A stretch of DNA of 64,000 nucleotides from contig QXEO01002093.1 in NCBI GenBank assembly GCA_007115705.1, positions 853,578 to 917,577 of the forward strand, given 5' to 3'. The position numbers and the translations under genes are program-made. The notes under the pieces were generated by a model. That model was not told the origin of the DNA. It did no database searches and saw nothing but the letters and a program-made list of their open reading frames with translations. Source of the stretch: Dactylis glomerata. Its lineage: Eukaryota > Streptophyta > Magnoliopsida > Poales > Poaceae. Each line of letters begins with the position of its first letter. Position 1 is the stretch's first letter. Positions 41,956-54,480 of this stretch are shown in pieces.

Positions 41956-43603
41956 TGATACGTCTCCAACGTATCTATAATTTTTGATGCTCCATGCTTG
42001 TTTTTACACCATTTGCATAATGTTTCGTTACACTTCGTGGCACTTTTATGCATTTTCCGGAACTAACCTATTAACAAGTTGCCACAGTGCCAGTTCCCTG
42101 TTTTCTGCTGTTTTTGTATTTCAGAAGTGATACACAGGAAATATTCTCAGAATTGGCCAAAACAAGTTCCTGAAGTCTTATTTTGTCCGGGAGCTTCCAG
42201 AGATCCGAAGAGAAGTAAGAGAGGGGCCACAGGCCGCCCTCACACCAGGCTGGCGTGGCCCAGGCCCTGGCTGCGCCGCCATGGTGTGAGGAGGCCTGGG
42301 GCCACCTCTGACATCGCCCCTTCGCCTATAAAGACCCCCCGACGGGAAAAACCTAAGTACCCGATCAATTTTCCAGAAACACATCGCGATTCGCCGCCGT
42401 CATCGACCCGAGATCGAGAGGGTCTAGAAGCTCTTCTCGGCACCCTGCCGGAGAGGGGAATCGCCACCGAAGGTCTTCTTCATCGCCATGCTTGCCTCCG
42501 GAGCGATGAGTGAGTAGTCTACCTTGGACTATGGGTCCATAGCAGTAGCTAGATGGTTGTCTTCTCCACCATGTGCTTCATGTTTAGATCTCATGAGCTG
42601 CCCTACATGATTGAGATCACTGTTATGTAATTCTACATGTTTGGTTTATTGGGATCCGATGAATATTGCTGTTATGATTGAGTTGCTATACTGAAATATA
42701 TCTTATGTTATCTCTATGTTGTTTATGATCTAGCATGCTCTCCGTTGTTAGTAGCTATCTTGGCCTAGTAGTTGCTAGTGACTCCAAGAGGGGGTATTTA
42801 TGCTCGATAGTGGGTTCATGCCTCTATTTAACCTGGGGGAGTGACAGAAACCTCTAAGGTTGTAGATGTGCTATTGCTACTAGGGAGAAAACAACATTCA
42901 TATGCTCAAGGGAATATGCTTTGTTTACATTACACACTTTTCTTAATGCAATTATCCATTGTTCGCAACTTAATACTCATGGGGTGTTCGGACGATATCC
43001 CCGTGAGTGGATTATTAGTCATAGATGCAGTTGGATGGTGGTCTATGTATTTTGTTGTAATGCCCAGAGTAAATCTCATAGTGATCTTCTTGACATATCA
43101 CGTTTATCTTTATTCTATCAATTGCCCAGCTGTAATTTGTTTACCCAGCATGTGTTATTTATCTTATGGAGAGACACCACTAGTGAACTGTGAACCCCGT
43201 TCCTATTTCCATCATATTGTTATCACCTGTTTACTTTACTCGCACTGTTTACTTTACTTGCATACATTATTGTTTTCCACTCGATATGCTCATAACCTTT
43301 GTTTCAAGCAAACCGGTGAGATTGACAACCTCATCACAAGTTGGGAGCAAAGTACTTGGTTGTGTGTGTGCAGGTTCCGCGTTGCAGCTAGCAAGCAAAA
43401 GCTTGGACGAGGCGCCATATATAAATTGTCCGAAGCTGTCGCAAACTAGCAAGCACCACCTTCAGTCGTAATTGTCTGCTCTTCTACTGAATGATTAAAC
43501 CTTGGTTTCTTAACTGAGGGAAAACAAGCTCCTATACTCATCACACCTTCCTCTTGGGGTTCCCAACTGGCCGGTTATTTACTTCATCAAATCGGTAGCA
43601 TCA
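41956..43603 (+). repeat. 3' LTR of element F (1648 bp)
   Basis: Starts TGATACGTCTCC and ends GGTAGCATCA. The first 350-400 bases resemble the LTRs of A and L, but the rest resembles J and K. U5-end stem: CCGGTT (43571-43576) with AATCGG (43590-43595). Confidence 0.92.
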
Positions 43604-45758
43604 TGCCGCCCTCTGGACAAATCTAGGGGGGTAGACCGTGCGGGTGCTGCTGGCTAGGGTTTCACCCCAGAACGGGCTTCGGGGGCACGGATGCAACCCA
43701 AAGCATGCATGTGGACCTAACATGTGTGTGCATGTGTGTTGGTGGGTTGATGGGATGCAATAGCTATAGCTCCCCGGCCGCTCTCACTGCCTCCCACGTA
43801 CATATCGCTCCTGGCTCATGACTTATAGGTGTATAAACTCCCACGTTGGTTTCACCGAGGGGAACCTTGTGCTAGGAATGGCCAAACCTTTGCTTACCAT
43901 GTTCATATGTCCTAACCAAAGCTAAAGGAACACACTACCCCACCTTAGTGCCGCCCTCCAAAGAAATATAGGGGGGTAGACCGCGCGGGTGCTGTTGGCT
44001 AGGGTTTCGCCCGAGAACGGGCTTCGGGGGGCCGGATGCAACCCATAGCATGCATGTGGACCTAACATGTGTGTGCATGTGTGTTGGTGGGTTGATGGGA
44101 TCCAATAGTTATAGCTCCCCGGCCACTCTCACATGCCTCCCACGTACATATCGCTCCCGGCTAATGACTTAGAGGTGTAAAAACTCCCACGTCGTTTCCA
44201 CCGAGGGGAACCTTGTCCTAGGCATAGCCAAACCTTTGCTTACCATGTTCATATGTCCTAACCAAAGCTATAGGAACACACTACCCCACCTTAGTGCCGC
44301 CCTCCAGAGAAATCTAGGGGGTAGAACGCGCATGTGCTGCTGGCTAGGGTTTCGCCCCAGAACGGGCTTCGGGGGCTCAGATGCAACCCAGAGCATGCAT
44401 GTTGACCTAACATGTATGTGCATGTGTGTTGGTGGGTTGATGAGATGCAATATTTATAGTTCCCTGGCCGCTCTCACCTGCCTCCCACGTACATATCGCT
44501 CTGGCTCATGATTTAGAGGTGTAAACTCCCACGTCGGTTCCACCAAGGGGAACCTTGTGCTAGGAATGGCCAAACCTATGCTTACCATGTTCATATGTCC
44601 TAACCACAGCTAAAGGAACACACTACCCCACCTTAGTGCCGTCCTCCGGAGAAATCTAGGGGGTAGATCGCGTGGGTGCTGCTGGCTAGGGTTTCACCCC
44701 AGAACGGGCTTTGGGGGCCCGGATGCAACCCAGAGCATGCATGTGGACCTAACATGTGTGTGCATGTGTGTTGGTGGGTTTATGGGATGCAATAGCTATA
44801 GCTTCCCGGCCGCTCTCACCTGCCTCCCACATACATATCGCTCCCGGCTCATGAATTAGAGGTGTATAAACTCCCTTGTCGGTTCCACCGAGGGGAACCT
44901 TGTGCTAGGAATGGTAAAACCTTTGCTTACCATGTTCATATATCCTAACCAAAGCTAAAGAAACACACTACCCCACCTTAGTGCCGCCCTCCGGAGAAAT
45001 CTAGGGGTGTAGACCGCGCGGGTGCTGTTGGCTAGGGTTTCACCCCAGAATGGGCTTCGGGGGCCCGGATGCAACCCAGAGCATGCATGTGAACCTAACA
45101 TATGTGTGCATGTGTGTTGGTGGGTTGATGGGATCTAATAGCTATAGCTCCCTGGTCGCTCTCACCTGCCTCCCACGTACATGTCGCTCCCGGCTCATGA
45201 CTTAGAGGTGTATAAACTCCCACGTCGGCTTCACCGAGGGGAACCTTGTGTTAGGAATTGCCAAACCTATGCTTACCATGTTCATATGTCCTAATCAAAG
45301 CTAAAGGAACACACTACCCCACCTTAGTGCCGCCCTCCGAAGAAATCTAGGAGGGTAGACCGCGCGGGTGCTGCTGGCTAAGGTTTCGCCCCAGAACGGG
45401 CTTTGGGGGCCTAGATGCAACCCAGAGCATGCATGTGGACCTAACATGTGTGTGCATGTGTGTTGGTGGGTTGATGGGATCCAATAGCTATAGCCCCCCG
45501 GCCGCTCTCACCTGCCTCCCACGTACATATCGCTCCCAGCTCATGACTTAGAGGTGTAAACTCCCACGTCGGTTTCACCGAGGGGAACCTTGTCCTAGGC
45601 ATGGCCAAACCTTTGATAACCTTGTTCATATGTCCTAACCAAAGCTAAAGGAACACACTAGCCCACCTTAGTGCCGCCCTCCGGAGAAATCTAGAGAGGT
45701 AGACCGCGTGGGTGCTGCTGGCTAGGGTTTCGCCCTAGAATGGGCTCAGGGGGCCCAG
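43604..45758. repeat. Tandem array of about 345-bp units (six full copies plus part of a seventh)
   Basis: Units begin TGCCGCCCTCC at 43604, 43949, 44295, 44637, 44982, 45328 and 45672, so lengths are 342-346 bp. Each contains CTAGGGTTTC, GGGCTTTGGGGG-like and CATGTGTGTGCATGTGTG sequence and a CGAGGGGAACCTTG block. Units differ by scattered substitutions. Short open frames here are chance. Confidence 0.95.
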
Positions 45759-46084
45759 AAAACAAAAATGCCTAAAAAATATAATTATACAAAAATAATC
45801 AATTAAAAAAATATGCATATTAATAAACTATTTTTGAAAAAAATAACAGGCTGAGCCGACGGCATGCCCTGCAGGATAACGCCGTTGCGCATACCAAACG
45901 GCTGGCTCACGACGAGGGGCTGACCCAACGGCCCTGCTCATACCGACGGCATACCGTCGGGCCTGCTCGAGCTACGCCGACGGCCTTCTTGTCCCGATGG
46001 CCCATTTGGTGGGCGTCCGTGGTGACGGGCTTTGGCCATCGGCGTAGCATCTAGCCGTCGGCTCAAAGCTTCTTTCCTGTAGTG
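43604..46084. mobile_element. Element H: right end of a CACTA transposon with an internal tandem array
   Basis: The right terminus reads CTTTCCTGTAGTG at 46084, the complement of a CACTACAGGAAAG end. Subterminal GCCGACGG/CCGTCGG motifs repeat at about 45855, 45950, 45974 and 46045. The 345-bp array to the left is probably inside the element, as is usual for grass CACTA elements. The left part is separated by element F and lies outside the window. No transposase is seen. Confidence 0.75.
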
Positions 46085-46164
46085 TTGCCCAATTAAGAAA
46101 GAGAAAGACTCGAAAAGTAGCTACAAAGAAACCATGTCGGCGGCGTCATGATCAAGGAACCATA

Positions 46165-46544
46165 AAGATCAACGTTGATGCGTTCAGGGAGCATCAGGCT
46201 TGGTGGTCCAGGATCACAATGGCCTCCTAATTTGGGGTCAGGCTCTATGGTAGAATATAACGAATGCGTTAATTATGGAAGCGCAAGCAATCAGGGACGA
46301 AGTTCATCTCGCTCTCGAAAGAAACTACCAAGTAGTAAAAATAGAATCCGATGCAAAAGAGGTTCTAAAGCCGATGGAAGATTCTGGAGGCGGCAAGTCT
46401 GAAATTGCTAGCATATTCCAAGAAATCAAGGAGCTAAGTGAGAATTTTATTAGTCTAAAGTTTTCTTTTATTGGGAGGCTGGCCAATGAAGCTGCCCATA
46501 GTTGTGCTAAACAGGCTAGTTCAGTTAGAAGAAGGTGTCTGTAG
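46165..46544 (+). pseudogene. RNase H-like (RVT_3 type) fragment
   Basis: The reading starts INVDAF (first catalytic Asp), shifts frame once, continues through GLLIWGQALW and a TAG, then runs open from MEAQAIRDEV to the stop. It keeps the Glu of MEAQA, the Asp of IESDAKEV and the FIGRLANEAAHSCAKQA end. This is the plant RNase H-like family found both in LINE-type retrotransposons and as stand-alone fragments. One frameshift and one internal stop make it dead. I see no reverse transcriptase beside it. Confidence 0.75.
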
Positions 46545-47169
46545 ATTAATTTCACACCATCTTTTTTGGTTGACTAGAAAATGTGCACATGCGTTGCAAC
46601 CGGAACGAAATCAATCAAAATTTTAGGCAAACATGTTGAAGTGATCCAAACTTATGTCAAAAGTCTATCACGACCAGCATAACCCTAATCTCTGTTTGAC
46701 CTTTTATTTAATTTATTATTTTTATTTAATATTTAACATTGTCCATCCCGCATAACCCGAACTAATTTGTTTCAAAATCAACAAATCACAATCCTAAGAC
46801 AAATCCTCATATATTCAAAAATGACAACTCACCTGGAAACTGCATCCCTAAATTAAATATTTACAAAAATTCAGTGTGATCATTCAGCGCCTGAAAGTTG
46901 AACGGTGCAAAGGCATATGATGTTTAGTTAGTACCTAAAATTAGAAACAGTAAGATAAAATGAACCAATCCATGAGTGTCTGCTGTAACGCAAAACCTAT
47001 ACTATGCCAAGATGAATCGTATAATATTGTATCATGAGTTTCTGTAACAATAACACGGGCGTTGATCCTCCAAACATAGCATTGGAAATTGTGATTAAGA
47101 TGATTAGTATTCTAAAAACCATTCTGTCAACAATAAATACTAATACTTAGAGTAGATGTACCTGATATA
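46545..47169. other. AT-rich spacer without recognised gene
   Basis: Nothing coding. Near 46583 there is a degenerate copy of a GTGCGTTGCAACGG-like motif common in grass repeats. Confidence 0.5.
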
Positions 47170-48565
47170 CTTCACTGGTAGAAAAAAGGGCTATAGTTCC
47201 GGTTGGTAAGGGGCTCTAGTCCCGGATGTCCAACCGGGACTAGCAAAGCGGGACTAAAGCCCCTCCTCTTTAGTCCCGGTTGCTCACAAACCGAGACTAA
47301 AGGTCCTCCACATGGTTCGGGTCATGTGCAGAAGGCTGGAGGACCCTTTAGTCCCGGTTGGTGGCTTCAACCGGGACTAAAGAGATCCGATAAAATTTCT
47401 GGTAGAATTATTGAAAAAAGCCCTAATTTTTTCGGATTTTTTTAAATTTCCATATTTTTGAATATTTGAATTGTTTAACAGTTTCCACTCTCCACTCTCC
47501 ACTTAATCTCTATTCACCTCTATTCTCATGTCAAATTACATACTTATGGTCATCACTTTCCGGTCAGTCACCCATCCTCACACTACTCCACCCTTAGCAC
47601 GCTTAACTTCTCCATTCCTTTTCTACTACCTTCCAATACTGCGCTCGCGACTTCTTGATAATGCTATGCTATCAATTCTATTAACCCATACACTTTGGTA
47701 ACATATGATTTTACTTTTTTGAATTCCAAATAATTCACAAAATAAGCAACAATGATTAAGTAATAATAAGCATCAATGAATTCCAAATAATCTTTATGCA
47801 TAATTTAATTATTAATTTTTAAACTCAAAATATTCAAAAAATAATAAAAAAATTAAAAACCAAAAATTCAAAAATTAATAAAAAACTTCAAAATGACCAA
47901 AAAGTAGAAGAAACAACAAAAGAAATGAAAAAATCCAAAAAAAAATCATTTTTTCTCTTTTTTCTGACAAAATCTGAAATATTCATGCTTTCATATTTCC
48001 CTTTGGAATTTTGAGAAACAAGAAATTGTGCAAATGGCCTAAAATCGGATGTAAAATTTTGTGTAGATAGTTTTTCATATATTATATGTTTTTTTCGAGT
48101 CCGTACACAAAAGTTATAGCCGTTTTAATTTGGAACAACCTATTTTTGCAAAAAATATCAAAATTCAAATTTTTCATAAAAGTTGGTTGCGTGAGGTACA
48201 TGCATGTCAAAGGATTTGAAATTTGAAGTTTTTATCATTTTCGTTTATTTATTTTAGACTTTTTTCTTGGGGGGGTAGGAATGACAGAAAAATGGGCGCC
48301 GGACCTTTAGTCCCGATTTGAGCCACAAACTGGGACTAAAGGGTAGGCTTTAGTCCCAGTTTGAGCCACCAATCGGGACTAAAGTGTAGGGACCTTTAGT
48401 CCCGGTTGGTGGCTCAAACCGGGACTAAAGCCTCCATTTGAATCGAGACTAATGCTTCCTGGCCCACATTTTATTTGAACCAGAACTAATGCTCACATTA
48501 GTCGCGGATCAAATTGTTTGGGGACTAAAAGGGTCGAACGGAAGCTCTTTTTTCTACTAGTGCTT
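47170..48565. mobile_element. Complete non-autonomous CACTA element with CTT target duplication
   Basis: The element spans 47173-48562, from CACTGGTAGAAAAAAGG to TTTTTTCTACTAGTG, flanked on both sides by CTT. Both subterminal zones are packed with TTTAGTCCCGGTTGG in direct and inverted copies (left 47190-47385, right 48300-48480), the hallmark of grass CACTA elements. The middle is AT-rich and non-coding. It needs a transposase from elsewhere. Confidence 0.92.
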
Positions 48566-48567
48566 GT

Positions 48568-48711
48568 ACAATTTGAAGCTGCCGACGAGGATGTTCCCCG
48601 CTAATTCGTGATTCCACGTCAGGTATACGTACAATGATGATCCAACCTGAATGAATGTAGGACGAGGGCAAACCATCGCGGGGAACATCCTCGTCGGCAG
48701 CTTCAAATTGT
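48568..48711. repeat. Perfect 34-bp inverted repeat with a 76-bp loop
   Basis: Bases 48568-48601 are the exact complement of 48678-48711. The arms contain GAAGCTGCCGACGAGG. The repeat starts five bases after the CACTA end. An ORF across it on the minus strand is probably incidental. Confidence 0.95.
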
Positions 48712-50088
48712 CGACTAATGTTTCAGCTGGCAATAAAACCTCTGAATATTTGGCAACCAGCGATGATTTTAACTGAAAACATCTATCAAATCCAACCAAG
48801 TTAAACACACCATTTTAAGCGCCGAGAAGGCACTGACCAATCACTAACGCAACTGATTCGTTCATGGAGAACTGTTAATGTAAGCAGAGCGTGTGCATCT
48901 TATAGCCAACACACAACCTCATGGTCTTACATGTACTATCAATATTTACATACTATGGTAACTAAACATGTTCATTGTGTCTCACACCACAAATGCTGAC
49001 GATAAAATTCTGAGAACTGATAGGATGCTAGACAGTACCGTAGTTGAACTTATATCCCAGGTTGATGTATGCAACAAGGGCTTGCCATCTCTTAATCGCA
49101 ACCCTTGAACCATTAGCAAATCAACGGCATCAACTACAAAATAAATCATCCTGCCCTTAGACCAAAAAAACACCAAAAATCACAAATTCACAACTCATAA
49201 GCTGCACTCTGCTGTGCAACATGGTCAAGCGAGTAGTCCTGCAATACTGAAATTTTATCTCTGAATATCAAGATGACGACCCAACTGCTGTTGCTGCCGA
49301 TACATCATCAGCCATGCGCTGACACCGGCACGATCGAGCTGCTTATGCATCGCCGCGTCCTGGGCCACCGGCACCTGCCCGAGATGTTCCCATCAACACG
49401 CGCAACCACAACGGCGAGCGACTGCTATACCACGCGGTACGCTGAATCAACAACAAGTTCAGGTGAACTGCGCGCAAGCCGGCCTCCTGCTGGACGACGA
49501 GGGAAACATGCAGACGCTCCATCACGCGGTCCTCGTCCTAGACGAGCTCCTGGTCGAGGGGGATGCTGCCGGTGGAGCGACTCAAAAATTGGAATTTAAC
49601 GAGGATGCCGACAGTAGCCATGAATAGCGGGGTGACGCCACTACCGTCCCTTCTTCATCTTCCAGTTCGGCAACTCGGTTCCTCCCCCCTTCTGATAAGT
49701 CCGACGCGCACACGCACGATGGAGAATCTGGTCTCCACTCTCCATGGGTGTCGGTCGGCACAGAGGTGAGGCCACACCGCCGCCTAACCAATTCTTCCCA
49801 CCGTCATCTATCATTATGCCCAGGCCGCCACACGATGCCCAACTACTCCAAGCCGTCCGCCTCTCCCCTCCCCTGCCTACCATCCTGCCTCGCTGACCGC
49901 GCCCAGCATGCATCAAACCACGCGTACGCGTGTGTCAGCCATCAGCAAGCTAGCCCGAACATATCAGCTTAGCCAGCACGCACGCGGCACGTCGGCAAGC
50001 GCTTGCACAACTTTGCCTAGTTGCATAGGTCTCTGCCACCAAACGTGGGTGACCGTCTTCTAGCTTCCTGATGGCCTCTTCTAACTTT
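48712..50088. other. Unassigned sequence
   Basis: AT-rich to 49260, then GC-richer to about 50000 with short overlapping frames on both strands and no recognised domain. It may hold old host or repeat sequence. Confidence 0.35.
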
Positions 50089-50186
50089 CATCTGTCCTCC
50101 GGAATCCAGACCGATCTTCTTCATGTCCTGCCCGTACTTCCATCTGTCCTCTAGAATCCAGACCGATCTTCATGTCCTGCCCGTAG
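50089..50186 (+). repeat. Short tandem duplication (period 52 bp)
   Basis: CATCTGTCCTC..GAATCCAGACCGATCTTC..ATGTCCTGCCCGTA occurs at 50089 and again at 50141 with small differences. Confidence 0.85.
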
Positions 50187-50699
50187 CTCATCCTTGCTGC
50201 CAGAGCCACCGATTCTACCTCGTCGACAGCCGCAAACCCAAACTTTCATCTGCCCAACAAACCCTAGAGTAGGAGGCTGGATTCTGTCACGTTCTTGCCC
50301 GTGGGGTTTGTGTTGTTTGGGGAGAGAATATTTTAATAGGTCGTTAAGAGTTAGTCACGAATTTATGAGGAATAGAGGGACAGACACAAAAACCTTACGT
50401 CCTCTATTATTAGATAAAGGTAAAGATAAAGATATCCTAGCAAAAGATTGTAGTTCCTACAATTTGAGAAACTAGTTAAGTATCCGTGCTTTGCCACGGA
50501 TTATCAAATTTATTGTCCCATGATTTTGAATATTGCTGGTAATGTGGGAGATATGCGAACACATATGCTTTAATCGAAATCAGCTGGAGCATTAGCAAAA
50601 AAAAACTCCTACATACAAACTGCAGACTCTCATAACTGAATGTAGATGTAGAAGAAATAATAAGAACTTTGAATGGCGGTTTGTCATTCACAAAAGTAA
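50187..50699. other. AT-rich sequence with a repeat-end-like motif
   Basis: AACTAGTTAAGTATCCGTGC near 50472 resembles the motif at 53788. No gene. Confidence 0.35.
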
Positions 50700-52400
50700 A
50701 CACGGATGAATTGAACGTTTGGCTGCGTGTCGCGTCGCCCCCCGAGCGGGTAACCGAGACGCTCCCCCAAACCCTAGCGCCGCCACCCATGTCATCCTCC
50801 CCCTCCTCCCCTGCCGCCATCGGCGAGCGCCGCCGGGCAAAGCCCGCGCGGTGTCGGCAGCGGCGGGACCTTCTCTACCTGCGCGTAGGGACGGCCTCGC
50901 GGGCAGTCGTGGCTCGCGGCGGTGCGGACAGGCGGCGACCTCGACTTCGACCGGCGGTTCTGCGGCGGTTCAAGGCGGGCATGGAGTCTCCCGGCAGTGC
51001 TACGACGCGTCTTGGCGGCGGAGTCGTCCGGCGATGCTACCCTCCTCCGCTGGGCGGTGCCCCAGGTTGCGCACGATCTGGGCCTGTCACGGGCCAGGTG
51101 GCTTGTGGCGGCTTGATCAGCCCCTGTTTGGCTGCTTCCCTTGGAGGTGCAGCGTCGCCGATCTGGTCACGACGGTGCTCTTCGGGGCACCTAGGTGGTC
51201 AGGCCAGTTCTAAGCCAGGAGGGTCCGGATCTGGTGGCATTCTCGCAGTTTGATGAGCCTAATTCCTGCTCTGTAGACTGTTGTTCATGCGTAGGAAACT
51301 GAAGCTCGGACGACGGTTGTGAATTCGTGGTTGTCGAGTAACGGGCTTGACCGGCGGCGGTGCAGCGGCAGCAATGGCGCGGCACGTCCCTGGGCATCAT
51401 GGTCGGGGTGCTCCTTTGTAGCGGCATGCGATTTTGGCTGAGGCCGGCTTGTGTGGAGTGAGATAGCGGCGATGCCGCTCATGGCAGCAGGCGGCAGAAC
51501 ATGGCGATGTTCGGTCTGGGGTGGCGGGGGACGGTTTGGCATGGGGTTGCAGGTGGACAGCGGCGGTGGTGCAGCGCGGTGGCGGGCTAGTTGGCGTGAT
51601 CTAGGCCTGGCAGGCGGTCGAGCCTGATCTAGACCTAATCAGCCTTGCTACTGCATCCGGACAGCAAGCACCTCGGTGCTGGAGGGCGAATCCCCTCACC
51701 TAGGCTGCCACGTGGCTCGAGAGCTGCAATCCATGGTGCTAGCCTACCTAGTCTAATCCGTCGGCTTTGTGGTGTGATGTTGGCCGGGTCATGGGCTCAA
51801 GTTCGTGGATGCCGGGGTGGCGGCCTTGGAAGGTGGACTGCGCGGGTGGCTCTAAGGCGAGCGACGTGGCAGCGGTGGTGGTCTCTCTCTTCGGTCATGT
51901 GGATGGCATGGAGCGGACGATGGGGGATCCTGGTGTTAGCAGCGCTTCGGTTTTGGCAGCTCCCAAATCGCGGTTTGGAGACCTAACTCGGGGACGGCGG
52001 GCGGCTAAGATTTCAGGAGCGGTGCGAGGATTTTTTCTGGGCGAAAGCTCAGCGCCTCGGCACCAGCGGCGGTGATGCTTGCGGGTGTCGTCACCCTCTT
52101 GGGGGCATCGTTGTGGTTATCCTCCCCGCGCTACGGCTCCAGGTGAAAACCCTTGACCTCGTGGTCTCGACGGCGGCGGTGTTGTGCGTCGTTACCCTCT
52201 TGGGGGCGTCGTCGCAGAGCCCCGATTCCACTTGGTATCGTTTCGATGTCTTCGGTGGCAAGTTTTTGGTTTTCCGTGTTTTATTTTCTTTAATTTTGAT
52301 CTTCTTTTTAAGAGGTTCTCCTTATCACCTTGTATCGGTTCGCCCGTTGCGGTTTTATTTATAAAGCGGGATGAAAGCCTGTTTCGAGAGAGAACACGGA
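50700..52400 (+). other. GC-rich block, unrecognised
   Basis: Begins with a leader-like AAACCCTAGC near 50771 and continues as GC-rich sequence with several overlapping frames (longest 194 codons at 50669-51253), none with a recognisable domain. It ends in a T-rich part and AAAGCGGGATGAAAGCCT near 52364. This may be a degenerate repeat or an old promoter and first exon. I cannot decide. Confidence 0.3.
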
Positions 52401-53176
52401 TGAATTTACAATAAATCTACCAATTGAAGGTCACCGCTCACCGGAACATCCATGCAACATATTAATTCATTCATTATTCAAAGCAAGCTCAAATGATAAG
52501 GCATTAGTGAAACAAATGAGTAGTTCATTTCTAATCAGGTATCCAACTGATATTTACATATATGCATAAATCTGTGTGGTATTTTTAATCTCTTTTCTTG
52601 AAGATTGAACCAAAGTGATTACCTTAACACTCCATCCTTGATAGGACTATACAGAGAACTGACGAATATTGTTGGTCCAGTTAGACTTTGCACCATTGTA
52701 AAGGCACTTAAGCCAACCAAATGACATAAGTAAACACAATCATTTTTTTGAACTAACTCCAGCTTGATAAGTGAGCACATGAAGAATTCATGACCAAAAT
52801 TTCAAACATTGTAATCAGATACAGATCCTGCTCACTCAGTATCTAGAGGTCTTGACCAGCAACGACTTAGTGAAGCAGCAGTCGACCAGACAACCATGTC
52901 CTGGCCCCTGTAGCTGTGAGGGAGGGACACCGGGAAATAGCCACACACTTACATGGCTATTAATATTGTGTTTTGTGTAGTCAACAGCAAGAAATATTGA
53001 ATTCGGGTAAGTCTGAACACCTTGGTTGCTAGACCTGCAAGTATCAAATGGATGAGACCATCTTTAATATTTATTGGAAATTCCGTCAAGAAAGGTAGAT
53101 CATTACCACAAGTTTTAACTACAACTTAGTATGCAGTATAAATAAAATTTCGAAGCATGTATAGACCGCCTCACAT
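52401..53176. other. AT-rich sequence, nothing recognised
   Basis: No coding region, repeat end or RNA gene seen. Confidence 0.4.
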
Positions 53177-53215
53177 CCAGTGGAATAGCTAGGATTTTTG
53201 GTGTGTGTGTGGGGG
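53177..53215. mobile_element. hAT-type terminal fragment
   Basis: CAGTGGAATAGCTAGGATTT closely resembles the CAGTGGCGGAGCTAGGATTT end common in grass hAT MITEs. No matching second end was found. Confidence 0.4.
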
Positions 53216-54294
53216 GACTAAAAAATTACGTTCTAGTACAACAACACAAAGGTTGAAAATAACAACAATTAAAACACGGACTGTTCTTTATGGATACAAT
53301 TTCTTGAGTAACCTAGAAATATTACAAAAAAAATAAGAAAAATGCAATGCTTACAACTCAACTGAAAGTAAATAAAAACTGAGTCCATTTGTATAGATTT
53401 CACCATGAGCTGCATTGTCTTGTCAATATTACTCCGATGTATATTGTACAGGTATATATCACATTTTTAATAGAATTATAAATATGGGCCAACAGCTTCC
53501 AACAGCTTCCAGCAGAAATACACTCATTGGTCCATAGACAATTATCTTTTAGAGATTACATATATTGATATATTAAAGGTATACATCTGTTAAAGGGATT
53601 CGAACAATTTTGCTTTGGTTGAATACCTGGTTAAGGGGAGCGGGATCCCCTTGCCTGTTGGTCAGTACCGCGAGGTGCCACTGCTCATGTCGCACCATCG
53701 CATGCTTTCCAGTGCTATGCTCTAGATTTTCAAATTCCATGGCTTAGCCCTGAGTTTGCTTCAGCATCTCCTGAAATGTTAATGAAAACTAGCTAAATGC
53801 CCGTGCGTTGCTATGTCCTACATAAGTATTTTCTTGCTGCAAATATAAATATATGCATGAAACTTTATGTCAATATAGGCACATAATATTTAAAAAATAT
53901 TGTAATTTACTTTACTATAAAGTAATTTGATAGAAAACTATAATTTGGCAGCATATCTATTCTGTTAAAATAGGGTAACTATTTTAATAGAGAGAAATCA
54001 CCTCCGCATAGGTAACTGACAGTCTCCACCTGCTGCGGATCCATCGGCGGAGGGGAGAAGCTTGTGCAGAACCAGACATCCGGGGTGGGTTGAGGTCATC
54101 CTTGCGTCATCATGGCAGCCGCGGCGCCGCGGGCGTTGCTCAAGATTTGGCAGGACCCGACGGACGTCGACGGCGATCTGTTTTGTGTAATCTTATGGAC
54201 GTATTGATTATCAAAAATTATGGCAGAGTGATTAATTACCTTGATTAGCAAAAATTATGGCCCAATTAATGTAACGATTCGTTGTTTGCTACTC
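53216..54294. other. AT-rich sequence, no gene recognised
   Basis: Contains AACTAGCTAAATGCCCGTGC (53786-53805), a motif seen at the ends of common grass repeats, and a short GC-rich patch at 54000-54180. Confidence 0.4.
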
Positions 54295-54480
54295 CCTCCA
54301 TCCCAAGGCTTAGGGCGTAAAAATCTCAGCGCAGTTATTTAGGCAATAATCTCAGCGCAGTTATTTCTTTCTATTAGCTACCTCCGCATGACCATTTCCT
54401 TTTATCTCTCCCGCATGCAAACCAATGGTTGATTGACAATAACTACTCTCTATTAAATCTCTCCTATTGAATATCTATCA
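54295..54480. mobile_element. Stowaway-like MITE remnant
   Basis: TACTCCCTCCATCCCAAGGC starts with TA plus the CTCCCTCC Stowaway terminus. The opposite end is missing. Inside, AATCTCAGCGCAGTTATTT is repeated in tandem. Confidence 0.5.

Larger units (their letters stand above)
34410..43603 (+). mobile_element. Element F: Athila-like gag-protease retrotransposon
   Basis: Order: partial 5' LTR (34410-35301), primer site, gag broken by a DNA insertion, protease, a 2.85-kb non-coding region, polypurine tract and full 3' LTR (41956-43603). There is no reverse transcriptase or integrase. It lies in the 345-bp array of a CACTA element. Its first LTR part is missing here because G interrupts it. Confidence 0.88.

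Noticed and set aside
50669..51253. 194-codon ORF in the GC-rich block
   Set aside because: Overlaps other long frames on both strands, has no domain, and GC-rich sequence has few stops by chance.
54295..54480. Complete Stowaway element
   Set aside because: Only one CTCCCTCC end is present; the expected complementary end and TA are missing.
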